Source: Gallionellaceae bacterium UBA5126
GTDB lineage: Bacteria > Pseudomonadota > Gammaproteobacteria > Burkholderiales > Gallionellaceae
Assembly (NCBI GenBank): GCA_002414205.1
Contig: DHYQ01000051.1
Span: 1-20,349, forward strand
Reading direction: 5' to 3'
DNA length: 20,349 nucleotides
Below the pieces are notes generated by a model. That model did not search any database and was not told the origin of the DNA. It worked only from the letters and a program-made list of their open reading frames with translations. Each line of letters opens with the position of its first letter. The stretch's first letter is position 1. This document shows, piece after piece, positions 1-9,200 of the stretch. Both the position numbers and the translations under genes were made by a program.

Positions 1-316
1 ACAGGTTGAAGGCGTGCCAACGGACGCTGCCCTGCAACAATTACGCAACGGGGTGCAACTCTCCGACTTCAAGACTTTACCAGCAAAAGCAGGCATCATC
101 AGCGAACCGGTAGCGATATGGCCACGAAATCCACCCATTCGCGCTCGTCTACACATCCCGACCACTTGGCTGGAACTCACCATCCGCGAAGGCAAAAACC
201 GTCAAGTACGGCGTATGACCGCCGCCGTCGGTTATCCAACCTTGCGCCTGATACGCGCCCGAATTGGTGACTGGACGCTGCAAGATTTGCCGCCAGGAAG
301 CTGGCGCTACGCCTGA
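1..316 (+). CDS. rluE: 23S rRNA pseudouridine synthase, RluE-type (3' part only)
   Basis: This is the C-terminal part of a pseudouridine synthase of the RsuA/RluB/RluE/RluF family, which isomerises a uridine in ribosomal RNA. The gene enters from outside the window: the frame is open from base 2 (Q-V-E-G-V-P-T-D) with no start needed, and ends at a TGA at 314-316. What remains is the tail of the catalytic domain, with the family signature [20 protein letters not shown] followed by I-R-x-R-I-G-D-W. The sequence PRNPPIR before it and the short C-terminus fit RluE (23S U2457 in E. coli) better than the longer RluB or RluF. The catalytic Asp would lie upstream and cannot be checked. The family assignment is secure; the RluE subtype is a judgement from recognition of the sequence. 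Confidence 0.85.
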   Translation, partial: QVEGVPTDAALQQLRNGVQLSDFKTLPAKAGIISEPVAIWPRNPPIRARLHIPTTWLELTIREGKNRQVRRMTAAVGYPTLRLIRARIGDWTLQDLPPGSWRYA

Positions 317-357
317 CGGTGTTTTTTTATTCAGACTATTAGCGCGCATACTGCCGC

Positions 358-382
358 AAAATGCCCGGTAATACGGGCTTTT
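358..382 (+). terminator. Rho-independent terminator after rluE
   Basis: AAAA (358-361), one bulged T, GCCCG (363-367), loop GTAATA, CGGGC (374-378) and TTTT (379-382) form a short GC stem flanked by an A-tract and a T-tract. It lies about 40 nt after the rluE stop and just before the putative mutL -10 box, so it should separate the two transcripts. The stem is only 5 bp plus A-T pairs, so efficiency is uncertain. Confidence 0.55.
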
Positions 383-389
383 ACGCCGT

Positions 390-395
390 TATAAT
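390..395 (+). promoter_or_regulatory. putative -10 box of the mutL promoter
   Basis: A perfect TATAAT lies 27 nt before the mutL ATG. No good -35 hexamer is found 16-18 nt upstream, where the rluE terminator hairpin sits. A start site near 402 would give a leader of only about 20 nt with no obvious Shine-Dalgarno sequence, suggesting weak initiation of mutL. Confidence 0.45.
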
Positions 396-422
396 CGCGC
401 CCCCATTTCGCCTTTTCCTGCA

Positions 423-2195
423 ATGTCCACCGCTATCCACCTGCTCCCTGAACTGCTGATCAACCAAATCGCTGCTGGCGAGGTGATTGATCGACCGGCA
501 GCCGCACTGAAGGAGTTGGCGGAAAACAGCCTGGACGCCGGCGCGAGCGAAATTCGAGTGGAACTGGAAGGCGGCGGAATTCGCCTGCTACGGGTACGCG
601 ACAATGGCGGCGGCATTGCCCTAGAGCAACTGGCGCTGGCGCTGACCCGACATGCCACCAGCAAGATCGACTCGCTGGCCGCACTGCAAAGTGTGCGCAG
701 CATGGGTTTTCGCGGCGAGGCGCTGGCCAGTATGGCGGCGGTGGCGCAACTGACCCTGACTAGCCGCATGACGCACGCCACACATGCGTGGGAAATCCGC
801 AGCCTGGATGGCCACACCACCGCGCCGGAACCGGCCCGACATGCCGTCGGCACCACCGTTGAGTTGCGTGAGCTGTACTTCAACACCCCAGCGCGGCGCA
901 AATTTCTCAAATCCGAAGCCACCGAATTTGCTTATTGCGAGGATGTCCTGAAACGGTTGGCACTGGCGTATGCCGGGGTGAGTTTTTCCCTCAGTCACAA
1001 TGGCAAATTACTGTGGCAACTGACCGCTAACCACAGCCCGCTACCACGTATCCGCCAGTTGCTGGGGGAAGAGTTCAGCAGCTTGTCAGTGGGCGTTGCG
1101 CGCCAGACCGGACAATTCGCCTTGCAGGGGCTGGCCGCCCTGCCCGCCTATTCGCGCAGCCGGGGGGACGCACAATACTTTTTCGTCAATGGTCGCTTCG
1201 TGCGCGACAAGGTGGCCAGTCATGCCTTGCGTCAGGCCTATCAGGACATTTTGCATCACCAGCGCCACGCCGCGTATGTGCTGTTTTTGCAATTGCCGCC
1301 AGAAGCGGTGGATGTCAACGTGCATCCGGCCAAAAGCGAAGTGCGCTTCCGCGATAGTCAGGCCGTGCACCAGTTTTTGTTCCACAGCGTGCAAGATGCG
1401 TTGGCCACACCGGGCGCGCCCAGCATGACTTCCATGCCGCTGCTCAACAACGTCACCGCCCCGCTGCCGCCGCAACAAGCCCCATTGCAAATTGCCGACA
1501 CCAGCAGCTCGCGCTATGCCGTGTGGGAAATGGCCCAGCAGGCACTGCACCCTGACTCCACCGGGTCAGTCGCTCCCGTGCCGCCATCACCGCTCGCCAA
1601 TGCACCAGAATTACCGCCACTGGGTTTTGCGCTGGCGCAACTGGCCGGGATTTACATTCTGGCGCAGAACGCCCACGGACTGGTGGTGGTGGATATGCAC
1701 GCCGCGCACGAGCGGGTGGTGTATGAGCAACTGAAAACCGCCTTGGCGCAGGAAGCGCTGGCCAGCCAGCCGCTGTTGATTCCGCTGGTGCTGGTGGTGG
1801 AGCCGCTGGAGGTGGCCACGGTGGAAGAAAGTCAGGCCGCCTTGCGCACCCTGGGTTTTGAGTTAGCTCCGCTGTCGCCAACGACCTTGGCGGTGCGCGC
1901 CATGCCGATGTTGCTGAAAAGCAGCGAAGCCGAAGCGGCGACGCGCGAAGTGCTGGCCGAGTTGCGCCAGTTCGGGGCCAGCCGGGTGATGACCGAGCGG
2001 CGCAATGCCTTGCTGGCCACGTTGGCTTGTCACGGCGCGGTGCGCGCCAATCGCAGTTTGAGTGTCAGCGAGATGAATGCCCTGCTGCGTGACATGGAGC
2101 GCACCGAACGCGCCGACCAATGCAACCACGGGCGGCCAACTTGGCGGCAAGTGACGTTGGCGGAACTAGATCAGCTTTTTATGCGCGGACAGTAA
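423..2195 (+). CDS. mutL: DNA mismatch repair protein MutL
   Basis: MutL is the ATP-dependent matchmaker of methyl-independent or methyl-directed mismatch repair, linking MutS recognition to strand incision and excision. The 590-residue protein has the GHKL ATPase motifs in order: NQIAAGEV (14-21), E-N-S-L-D-A-G with catalytic Glu31 just before it, DNGGG (60-64) and GFRGEAL (95-101). A Pro/Ala-rich linker (about 335-400) leads to the C-terminal dimerisation domain. There D424-M-H-A-x2-E-x4-E matches the metal-binding endonuclease motif of MutL proteins from bacteria lacking MutH; the ACHGAVRAN motif (C536) and CNHGRP (C567) complete the usual nuclease site. The Met in place of Gln in DQHA is a known variant. 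The ATG at 423 starts directly with the conserved N-terminus. The gene converges on rsgA, with a 17-nt overlap of the two 3' ends. Confidence 0.97.
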   Translation: MSTAIHLLPELLINQIAAGEVIDRPAAALKELAENSLDAGASEIRVELEGGGIRLLRVRDNGGGIALEQLALALTRHATSKIDSLAALQSVRSMGFRGEALASMAAVAQLTLTSRMTHATHAWEIRSLDGHTTAPEPARHAVGTTVELRELYFNTPARRKFLKSEATEFAYCEDVLKRLALAYAGVSFSLSHNGKLLWQLTANHSPLPRIRQLLGEEFSSLSVGVARQTGQFALQGLAALPAYSRSRGDAQYFFVNGRFVRDKVASHALRQAYQDILHHQRHAAYVLFLQLPPEAVDVNVHPAKSEVRFRDSQAVHQFLFHSVQDALATPGAPSMTSMPLLNNVTAPLPPQQAPLQIADTSSSRYAVWEMAQQALHPDSTGSVAPVPPSPLANAPELPPLGFALAQLAGIYILAQNAHGLVVVDMHAAHERVVYEQLKTALAQEALASQPLLIPLVLVVEPLEVATVEESQAALRTLGFELAPLSPTTLAVRAMPMLLKSSEAEAATREVLAELRQFGASRVMTERRNALLATLACHGAVRANRSLSVSEMNALLRDMERTERADQCNHGRPTWRQVTLAELDQLFMRGQ

Positions 2196-3048
2196 CAATC
2201 TGCCGAAACAACTCAAAACGCCGCGCATCCACCGCACCACTTTGCGCGGCCTGGCGCAGGGCGCAACCCGGCTCTTGGTCGTGACGGCAATTGGCAAAGC
2301 GGCATTGTCCCAAATACGGCGCAAATTCCACAAAGCCCAGTTCGATTTCGCCGAACGTGAGGTGATGCAAGCCAAACGCCTGCACGCCGGGACAGTCGAT
2401 CAAACTACTATCGGCATCCAAGTGGTACAGCTTGGCGTGGGTGGTGGTGTGTTTGCCGGAATCCAGCACAGCGGAGATTTCTCGCGTGGCGGCCTGCGCG
2501 TCCGGCAGTAGAGCGTTAATCAAGGTGGATTTGCCCATGCCGGACTGCCCCAGCAACACGCTGCGCTGACCTTGCAAATACGGGCGCAACGCCGACGCAT
2601 CCTGCACGGCAGACAATTCCAGCACTTCATAGCCCAGGGTGCGATACACCGCCAGGCGCGCCCGCGCGGGTTCGGCGGCGGCTTGCAAATCGCACTTATT
2701 AAGCACAATCAATACCTTGAGCTGCTCATGCTGCGCCGCCACCAGACTGCGCGCCAACAACTCGTCACTGAAAGACGGCTCGGTCGCCACCACGATAATC
2801 AACTGGCTGACATTGGCGGCGATACGTTTTTGCCGAAAGGCATCCGAGCGATACAGCAAGGCGCTACGCGGCAAAATCTGTTCGATGACCCCCTGCCCCG
2901 GCCCCGTCTGCTTCACCGTCACCCGATCGCCACACACCACGTCGGTTTTTTTGCCTCGCGTCACACAGGCCAGCAAACTGCCGTCCTCAATCAAGCGTAC
3001 CCCGTGTTGCAACCCGAAGGCGGCGACCACTTCTCCCGAAAAGGACAT
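2179..3048 (-). CDS. rsgA: ribosome biogenesis GTPase RsgA
   Basis: RsgA is a circularly permuted GTPase that checks late maturation of the 30S subunit, near the decoding centre. The 289-residue protein begins with an OB-fold (about 1-70). The G motifs then appear in permuted order: G4 NKCD (117-120), G1 GQSGMGKST (167-175), the switch region around GKHTTTH (198-204) and G3 DCPG (218-221), where most homologues have DTPG. The C-terminal zinc site is C249-x4-C254-x-H256-x5-C262. The ATG at 3048 was chosen over an in-frame GTG 42 nt upstream because the protein then starts at the OB-fold and the pterin dehydratase gene ends only 1 nt before it (TGA-T-ATG), which suggests translational coupling. 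It is the last gene of the minus-strand run from the M48 peptidase. Confidence 0.95.
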   Translation of the reverse strand: MSFSGEVVAAFGLQHGVRLIEDGSLLACVTRGKKTDVVCGDRVTVKQTGPGQGVIEQILPRSALLYRSDAFRQKRIAANVSQLIIVVATEPSFSDELLARSLVAAQHEQLKVLIVLNKCDLQAAAEPARARLAVYRTLGYEVLELSAVQDASALRPYLQGQRSVLLGQSGMGKSTLINALLPDAQAATREISAVLDSGKHTTTHAKLYHLDADSSLIDCPGVQAFGLHHLTFGEIELGFVEFAPYLGQCRFANCRHDQEPGCALRQAAQSGAVDARRFELFRQIVTVRA

Positions 3049-3049
3049 A

Positions 3050-3334
3050 TCAGCTTTGTAACAGGGCTTCCACCTGCCCGGCACAAGCAAAATCCCTCGC
3101 CGACAAACCGTGGATGGAATGGGTGGTAAATTCGACCAGACAGGTGTTGTAGGTCACAGTCAGCTCGGGATGATGATCCTGCTGATGGGCAATCCAGGCC
3201 ACCGCGTTCACAAACGCCATGGTTTGATGAAAGTTGCCAAAGCTATATTTTTTGCTGATGAGATGGTCGTACTGCTCCCAGCCCGGCAAGGCAGGCAGCA
3301 GCGCATCAATCTGGGGTTGAGTCAAAGTTTGCAT
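3050..3334 (-). CDS. phhB: 4a-hydroxytetrahydrobiopterin dehydratase (pterin carbinolamine dehydratase)
   Basis: This enzyme dehydrates 4a-hydroxytetrahydrobiopterin so that the pterin cofactor of aromatic amino acid hydroxylases can be recycled; in bacteria without such hydroxylases, roles in molybdopterin-related metabolism have been suggested. The 94-residue protein has the full PCD fold length and its signature: W-I-A-H-Q-Q-D-H-H-P-E-L (His54-His55), T-Y-N, then T-T-H72 and GLSARDF. The two adjacent His and His72 belong to the active site. It sits between the cytochrome gene (46 nt upstream) and rsgA (1 nt downstream). No phenylalanine hydroxylase gene is in the window, so the physiological substrate is not evident. 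Confidence 0.93.
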   Translation of the reverse strand: MQTLTQPQIDALLPALPGWEQYDHLISKKYSFGNFHQTMAFVNAVAWIAHQQDHHPELTVTYNTCLVEFTTHSIHGLSARDFACAGQVEALLQS

Positions 3335-3380
3335 GCAATTCTCACAAAGCCAACGGATTTAAAAAGGCACGAAGCCGGGA

Positions 3381-3686
3381 TTATTTGAATTTATAAAAAG
3401 CCTGATTCAGGTAAGCACTGATATGCAGCTCTTCCTGCGCGGTCAGCTTGGCCCCCACGCTACCGCAGCGCTTGATTTGCGCCGCCAGGTCGGCGGGACT
3501 TTTGACCTTGCGATCGGCGCGGGTAAAAATTGCTTCCGGGCCGCCATTAATCATGGCCACGTGACAGCTATTGCAATTATGCTTATCAAACAGTGCCTTA
3601 CCTTGTTTGGCATCACCACCGGCGAATGGCTCGGCAAGCGCCGCCAACGACAATAAACTCAGGGTCAAAATGGCAATCGTTTTCAT
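3381..3686 (-). CDS. small periplasmic c-type cytochrome
   Basis: A 101-residue exported monohaem cytochrome. A signal peptide (K2, hydrophobic to about residue 16, cleavage after A-L-A18) precedes a mature protein of about 83 residues with one haem-binding motif C38-N-S-C41-H42. Only one Met follows the signal peptide (M45, three residues after the proximal His), so the usual C-terminal axial Met of class I cytochromes is missing; His88 in E-E-L-H-I-S-A-Y-L-N is an alternative ligand (inference). An extra Cys74 is present. The start has a good Shine-Dalgarno GGAG a few bases upstream. It lies 21 nt after the M48 peptidase stop, probably in the same transcript. The redox partner is unknown. 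Confidence 0.9.
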   Translation of the reverse strand: MKTIAILTLSLLSLAALAEPFAGGDAKQGKALFDKHNCNSCHVAMINGGPEAIFTRADRKVKSPADLAAQIKRCGSVGAKLTAQEELHISAYLNQAFYKFK

Positions 3687-3707
3687 GTTTACTCCAATTT
3701 TCAGGGT

Positions 3708-4955
3708 TCAGGAACAGGCTTGCAAATGCGCAATCCGCACCGCAGCCGGTGGATGTGAATCATAGAACTGCGAATACAACGGATCCGGCGTCAGGGTCGC
3801 CGCGTTGTCCTGATATAGTTTCACCAAGGCAGAAATCAAGTCGTGCGAGTTGGTTTGTACCGCAGCATAACGATCCGCCTGAAATTCATGCAGACGGGAA
3901 TAGGCCGACATCAGCGGGTTGAACCAGAAGGAAAACAGCGGCAGCACCATAAAAAACAGCAACAGCGCCAAGGCCATATTCGGCGTATTTACGCCCAAGC
4001 CCTGATAAAACCAGCCTGTTTGCATCAGTTGTCCCAGCACCCACAGAAAGCCCAGACTCAAGGCAAAAATCAGCACCATACGCTTGACGATGTGACGATG
4101 ATGGAAATGCCCCAGTTCATGTGCCAGCACCGCCTCTACTTCTGGAATATTCAAACGCTCCAGCAACGTATCAAAAAACACGATGCGCTTGGAGCGGCCA
4201 AAGCCGGTGAAATAGGCATTGCCATGCGCGCTGCGGCGCGAGCCGTCCATCACAAACAATCCCTGCGCCTTGAAGCCGCAACGCCGCAATAATGTTTCAA
4301 TATGGGTTTTCATTTCGCCCTCAACCAAGGGCTGAAATTTGTTGAACAGCGGCGCAATAAACGTTGGGTAAATCAACAACACCAGCAAATTAAATGCCAC
4401 CCAGGTCACCCAGACATACAACCACCAGTACTCCCCCATACGCGCCATCAGCCACAGCACCAACCACAGCAGCGGCATGCCCAAGACAGCCCCCACCAAC
4501 CAACCTTTCAGGGTGTCCTGCAAATACAATGCCGGCGTCATCTTATTGAAACCAAACCCCGCTTCCAGCACGAAGGTGTTGTACCAATCAAAGGGCATTT
4601 CCAACACACTGGATAACAACAGCACCGCAATCACGGTCAACATCCCCTGAAGCAGCGGCGACAGCGGCGCTTGGGTACAGACATCCGCAATCCATTGCAC
4701 CCCACCCCCCAAGGTCAGGGCCAGCAGCAACAAGGCGTCAAAGCTGAGTTTCAGAATAGAAAAACGGGTTTTGGCCGTGGTGTAATCCGCCGCTTTCTGG
4801 TGTTCATCCAAGCCGATGCGCGCACTGAATGCCTGCGGCACCTGATCCCGGTGTGCGGCAATATGCCGCAGATGGCGCAACGCCAGCCAGATTTTGGTCA
4901 CAGTGGTCAACAGCAGGGTCATGGCAAACAGCCAAGCGAAGGAAGAAACGGTCAT
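3708..4955 (-). CDS. M48 family zinc metallopeptidase, Ste24-like integral membrane protease
   Basis: A 415-residue inner-membrane protease of the Ste24/CAAX-protease-1 type, related to HtpX. About seven hydrophobic segments are visible (near 5-27, 70-92, 103-122, 152-172, 176-198, 291-311 and 325-347). The zinc site H279-E280-L-G-H283 lies before the sixth, with the third ligand Glu357 in H-E-F-Q-A-D-R-Y-A. The stretch [15 protein letters not shown] (239-253) is typical of the Ste24 branch. In bacteria these enzymes are thought to act in membrane protein quality control; natural substrates are mostly unknown, and no prenylation role is implied. The gene is divergent from orn, with 105 nt between the starts, and is the first gene of the run leading to rsgA. 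Confidence 0.93.
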   Translation of the reverse strand: MTVSSFAWLFAMTLLLTTVTKIWLALRHLRHIAAHRDQVPQAFSARIGLDEHQKAADYTTAKTRFSILKLSFDALLLLALTLGGGVQWIADVCTQAPLSPLLQGMLTVIAVLLLSSVLEMPFDWYNTFVLEAGFGFNKMTPALYLQDTLKGWLVGAVLGMPLLWLVLWLMARMGEYWWLYVWVTWVAFNLLVLLIYPTFIAPLFNKFQPLVEGEMKTHIETLLRRCGFKAQGLFVMDGSRRSAHGNAYFTGFGRSKRIVFFDTLLERLNIPEVEAVLAHELGHFHHRHIVKRMVLIFALSLGFLWVLGQLMQTGWFYQGLGVNTPNMALALLLFFMVLPLFSFWFNPLMSAYSRLHEFQADRYAAVQTNSHDLISALVKLYQDNAATLTPDPLYSQFYDSHPPAAVRIAHLQACS

Positions 4956-5060
4956 ATCAGCTTTATTGTTGTCGGAATCATTGGATTCAGGCTGTTCAAA
5001 CAGCGCGCTTGTGACAAAATGCGCCCCTGTTTCTGTTTAATCACCCGAAGGGCGCGAATT

Positions 5061-5606
5061 ATGGCACAAAATCAAAACTACCTCGTCTGGATAGACATGG
5101 AAATGACCGGACTGAACCCGGACGCCGACAAGATCATCGAAGTGGCCATGGTGGTCACGGATGGCAATCTGGAGACGGTGGCCGAAGCGCCCGTCCTGGT
5201 TGTTCACCAGTCGGATAGCGTGCTGGACGGCATGGATAGTTGGAATAAAAATACGCACGGCAAATCCGGTTTGATCGCCAAAGTGCAGGCTTCCAGCCTG
5301 AGTGAGGCCGATGTTGAAGCCCAGATGCTGGCCTTTTTGCAAGCACATGTCCCCGCCCGGACATCACCGATGTGCGGCAACTCCATCTGCCAGGATCGCC
5401 GCTTCATGGCGCGCTGGATGCCCAAGCTGGAAGACTACTTTCACTACCGCAATCTGGATGTCAGTACACTGAAGGAATTGGCCAAGCGCTGGAAACCAGA
5501 GGTCACCCAGGCGCTGAAAAAACACGGCAAGCATGAAGCACTGGCCGACATTTACGAGTCCATCGCCGAAATGAAGCACTACCGCGAGCATTTCCTCAAG
5601 CTGTAA
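5061..5606 (+). CDS. orn: oligoribonuclease Orn
   Basis: Orn is the 3'-5' exoribonuclease that degrades the shortest RNAs (dinucleotides in particular, including pGpG from c-di-GMP turnover) to mononucleotides in the cytoplasm. The 181 residues match the E. coli length exactly. All DEDDh catalytic residues are visible: D12 and E14 in [10 protein letters not shown]112 in C-Q-D-R-R-F, H158 in K-H-E-A and D163 in L-A-D-I-Y. The frame is open far upstream, but the ATG at 5061 gives the family N-terminus and has a Shine-Dalgarno AAGGG at 5048-5052, 8 nt before it. The gene is divergent from the M48 peptidase and ends at a bidirectional terminator. Confidence 0.97.
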   Translation: MAQNQNYLVWIDMEMTGLNPDADKIIEVAMVVTDGNLETVAEAPVLVVHQSDSVLDGMDSWNKNTHGKSGLIAKVQASSLSEADVEAQMLAFLQAHVPARTSPMCGNSICQDRRFMARWMPKLEDYFHYRNLDVSTLKELAKRWKPEVTQALKKHGKHEALADIYESIAEMKHYREHFLKL

Positions 5607-5618
5607 TTCCCGTCATAA

Positions 5619-5648
5619 AAAAACCCGCCCTGCACTGGACGGGTTTTT
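5619..5648. terminator. bidirectional Rho-independent terminator between orn and tpx
   Basis: AAAAACCCG (5619-5627) pairs with CGGGTTTTT (5640-5648), a perfect 9-bp stem with a 12-nt loop. The A-tract on one side and T-tract on the other let it work on both strands, ending orn from the left and tpx from the right. It begins 13 nt after the orn stop and ends 15 nt from the tpx stop. Confidence 0.85.
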
Positions 5649-5663
5649 GCTTTTCCAAAGCAC

Positions 5664-6167
5664 TTATTGCAAAGCCGCCAAGGCCGCGTCGTAGTTTGGC
5701 TCATCGGCGATTTCGGCCACCAACTCCACGTGCAGCACCGTGTCATCCTTGTCCAGTACTATCACCGCACGCGCTGCCGCACCCGCCAGCGGGCCGCTGG
5801 CAATGGCCACCCCATAAGCCTGCAAGAACGCGCGTCCGCGCAACGTGGACAAGGTAATGACCTGATCCAAGCCCTCGGCCCCACAAAAACGTGCCTGAGC
5901 AAACGGGGTATCCACCGAAATGCACAACACCACGGTATCGACTAAACGGCTGGCCGCCTGATTAAAACGTCGCACCGAAGTGGCACAGGTGGGCGTATCC
6001 AGACTGGGAAAAATATTCAGCACCTTGCGCTGCCCCGCAAAAGACGCCAGGGCAACATCGGCCAAATCCTTGTTGACCAGCGTAAATGCCGGGGCTGGAT
6101 GGCCCGGCTGTGGCAACTCACCGGCAACCTCAACGACATTGCCGAATAATGTGACATGACCCGACAT
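5664..6167 (-). CDS. tpx: thiol peroxidase Tpx (atypical 2-Cys peroxiredoxin)
   Basis: Tpx reduces hydrogen and alkyl peroxides using electrons from thioredoxin; in Gram-negative bacteria it is often periplasm-associated, but no signal peptide is seen here. The 167-residue protein has the peroxidatic Cys61 in [10 protein letters not shown] and the resolving Cys95 in A-R-F-C-G-A-E-G-L, the same numbering as E. coli Tpx (C61/C95). A further Cys82 is present. The ATG at 6167 has GGGAG 9-10 nt upstream. It is co-oriented with tpsB-tpsA, starting 59 nt after the tpsA stop with no clear terminator between, so readthrough is possible; no convincing own promoter was found. The 10-bp palindrome TTAACGTTAA lies at 6184-6193, just upstream of the ribosome binding site. 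Confidence 0.95.
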   Translation of the reverse strand: MSGHVTLFGNVVEVAGELPQPGHPAPAFTLVNKDLADVALASFAGQRKVLNIFPSLDTPTCATSVRRFNQAASRLVDTVVLCISVDTPFAQARFCGAEGLDQVITLSTLRGRAFLQAYGVAIASGPLAGAAARAVIVLDKDDTVLHVELVAEIADEPNYDAALAALQ

Positions 6168-6226
6168 AATGACACTCCCTTCCTTAACGTTAAGCAGCCG
6201 TCAATGGCAACCTGTGCTACCCATCT

Positions 6227-9200
6227 TCAGTACTGCCGTATTTCAAACAAATAATCCCCACCCGACTTGTGTCCCGCCGACAGTGAGGCACCGTAGTCCG
6301 GCACCTGGGTCAAGCCATCTGCCGCCACCCCAGCCTTGATGGCATCAAAAATTTCTGCGCCATGCTCATAACTACCCAGGGTGTTGACCTTGTCCAGCAA
6401 ATGCCAGGTAAATACAGAGTGTCCATCCCGGCCTTCATCCATCACCGGCTCATCCCCACCAGAAGACATCACTAGTACTGAGCGCTTTTGTAGGATTTGC
6501 TGTGGCGTTTCCACCGAGGTCTGTTTGGAACTCACTTTCATTTCACGTACCAGCGAACCGGAGAAGCAACTATCCGACACCACCAGCATTTGGCGCGCCG
6601 GGATATTATTCAGCAACTGACTGATGTCGCCATTGGATATCCAGTTTTCGGGATTGGTGGTGGCGCCATCACTGGGAATCCAGTAACCCTCGCGGGTGTC
6701 TTCCAGTTCATAGCCGTGCCCGGCGTAATACACCACCACACTGTCGTGCGAGCCGGTTTCATCTGCGACTTCGCGCAACATGCTCACAATGTCGGCGCGC
6801 GTGCCATTGCGCACCATACGCACGTCATACCCCATGCGGTCACGCAACATGGCACCGACCGCATCGGCATCCCGCAAGGCGCCATTCAGCGCGGGAATAT
6901 CAGGATCCTGATAGGCGTTCACCCCAATTACCACGGCGATCTTGCGTTGAATTTCCGGCAGGAAAGCCCGTGTAGGCACCGGCAAAGGCAATTGCACACG
7001 TGCCATTACGTCCGCAGATTGACTGGCGGCCACCTCCCGTGGCAAACAATCACTGCCGGCATTACCGCTGTTACAACGATGCAAACTGCCCGCCGCAGGA
7101 TTGACTGCCAACACCTTGAGTGCGGCCCCCAAACGCGCCCGCATGAAGTCTTGTCGCATGCTCATCAGTGCCTGCGAGCTGCCACGCCGTGCAGCAGATA
7201 AATCCATGCCACCAAAGGCTTCCACCACGCGTTCATCACGGCGCGCACGCGCCTCGTGATAGGCCGCCTGCTGCTGTTCTGCTGCCTCGCGCGCACCGTG
7301 CCAAACGTCACGTCGTTGCGTCAGCGCGTCGCGCCGATGCGCCAGCTCGTCACGTTTTTGCGCCAGGCTACTCTCGGCCGTCGTGCGTTGCGCGGGGGTC
7401 AGCCCCCCCTTGAGTGCCGCTTGTGCACGGTGCATGTCGGACTCCGCCTGTTGCAACGCTGCTTCCGCCTGATGCACGTCCGCCTCGGCGGCCTTAGCCT
7501 GCCCCACGGCGTCCAGCGCGGCTGCCTGCTTCAACCAGACATCGCGGTTTTCTCCCGCACGCGCCTTGCTGGCGGCAACACGTGCGGCACTGGCTTCTTG
7601 CCCGGCTTGCTGTTGTTCGGCAAGCGCCGTTTTGCTGCGCGCAACCGCCAGATGCTGGGCGGCGACGGCCCGACTTTCTTCATCTGCAGCCATTTGCAAC
7701 GCCACGGCGGCACGTTTTTCAGCCACCGCTGCCTGACGAGTAACCACCACGGCCTGATTCAGCGCATCGCCCTCATGTTGCGCATGCAATTCAGCCTGGC
7801 GCAATTCACGTTCAGCCTTGGTCAACGCCTGCTGTGTGACTTGCTGCGCCGCAGCGCGCTGCGCCAGCGGATCACGCGCACTTGCCAGCGTCCGCTGTGT
7901 CTGCTGCAAATCAGCCTCCGCCTGATCGACCTCGGCATCAGCCTGCTTTACCAGCGCCACACGCTGCGCCGCAGCGCTCTGCCCACCGGCTGCCGCACGC
8001 TGCGCTTCCAGCGCAGATTTCTTTGCGACGGCAACCGCCCGGTTCACGCTGGCTTGTGCGCGTTGATCTTCCGCCGCCTGACGTGGCGCGCCCTCGCTGG
8101 CTTGCGCCACCTCAACCTCGGCTTGCTTCAGCGCCAAGGTCGCTTGTTTGACCGCCAAATCCGCACGGCGATCCTCGGATGTCTCGCTGCTGGCCATCGG
8201 TTGCTTGAGTGCCTGTGCAGCTTGTTGCACCTCCGCTGCGGCGCGCTTCACCTCGGCACGCGCCAAACGCGCGGTCACCTCCGACACACGCGCCGCCAAG
8301 GCTTGTTTTTCATCCGCTGACCGGGCTGTCAACCCGTCCGCATGCACATGCCGCAATTCCGCGCGCAGCTGCTGCACCTCGGCATCGGCACGACGATAAT
8401 CCGCCACCCGCAGGCGCGTTTCCGCCTGACGCAATGCTAAAGGCGATGACGCATTGCGCACCTCAGCCTCGGCAGCCTGCAACTCCATTTCGGTTTCGCG
8501 CACACGACCGTCGGCGCGATAGCGATCTATCCGTGCTTCCTGAAGCGCCAACGTGCGCATGCCGACGACACCGGCGGCCGCATCGCCGTCTTGATGCAGC
8601 CGGGCACGGGTCACCTCGACTTCATCTTCGGCTTGACGCGCAGCGCGCCGGGCGCGCCAGACATCTTCCGAGACCACCCATACCATCCCACCATTCCCAA
8701 CACCCAGGCTGGCGCTGTAAGTCAAATCAGCCAAGGCCGTTGGCGTGGGCTTCAGGATAGAACTCGCGTTGGGCAAGGTTTGCGTATTTTGCTGCACCGT
8801 GGCCGCTGTCCCCGCTGGGCACAACACCGGATTTGTGGCACAGGTTGGCGGCAAAACACTGGCAGTTGTGCCCGTATTAGCGGGCGCCACGGTGGAGGTT
8901 CCCCAAAACAGGGCAAAACTATTCGATGGGATCGCAACCTTTTGGGCGCTGGTGGTCAGCAAGGAAGCCAGCAAAGCGGGAAAGGAGAAGCTGCTGTTAT
9001 TCAGCGTCCCCAGGGCGGCGGTTGAAATCGCCGCCGCGAAGGTGGCAGGTGGCTGCCCGAAGTTCAACACCGTGGCGGTCAAACCATTCAGGTTGCTGAC
9101 ACGCTGATCCTGCGCAAAGACAGACCACCCATGCCCGGCAGGTAGCGTCAGGGCGCTCGCCCCGACATTATTGAATACGTTGCCCCCAGCAATCATGCCC

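Noticed and set aside
291..329. CGCCAG-GAAG-CTGGCG hairpin followed by a T-tract as a terminator for rluE
   Set aside because: The stem lies inside the coding sequence and the T-tract is about 17 nt away; the hairpin at 358-382 is a better terminator.
5009..5041. Possible orn promoter (TTGTGA ... TTTAAT)
   Set aside because: Spacing is about 21 nt, too long for a standard sigma-70 promoter; not supported enough to list.
4671..5060. N-terminal extension of the oligoribonuclease frame
   Set aside because: It runs antisense into the M48 peptidase gene; the ATG at 5061 has a ribosome binding site and gives exactly the known Orn length.
7256..8320. Long plus-strand open frame of 354 codons opposite the helical part of the exoprotein
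   Set aside because: It is antisense to a region of biased Ala/Gln/Arg codons, has an Arg/Leu/Cys-rich nonsensical composition and no recognisable motif; an artefact of GC-rich codon use.
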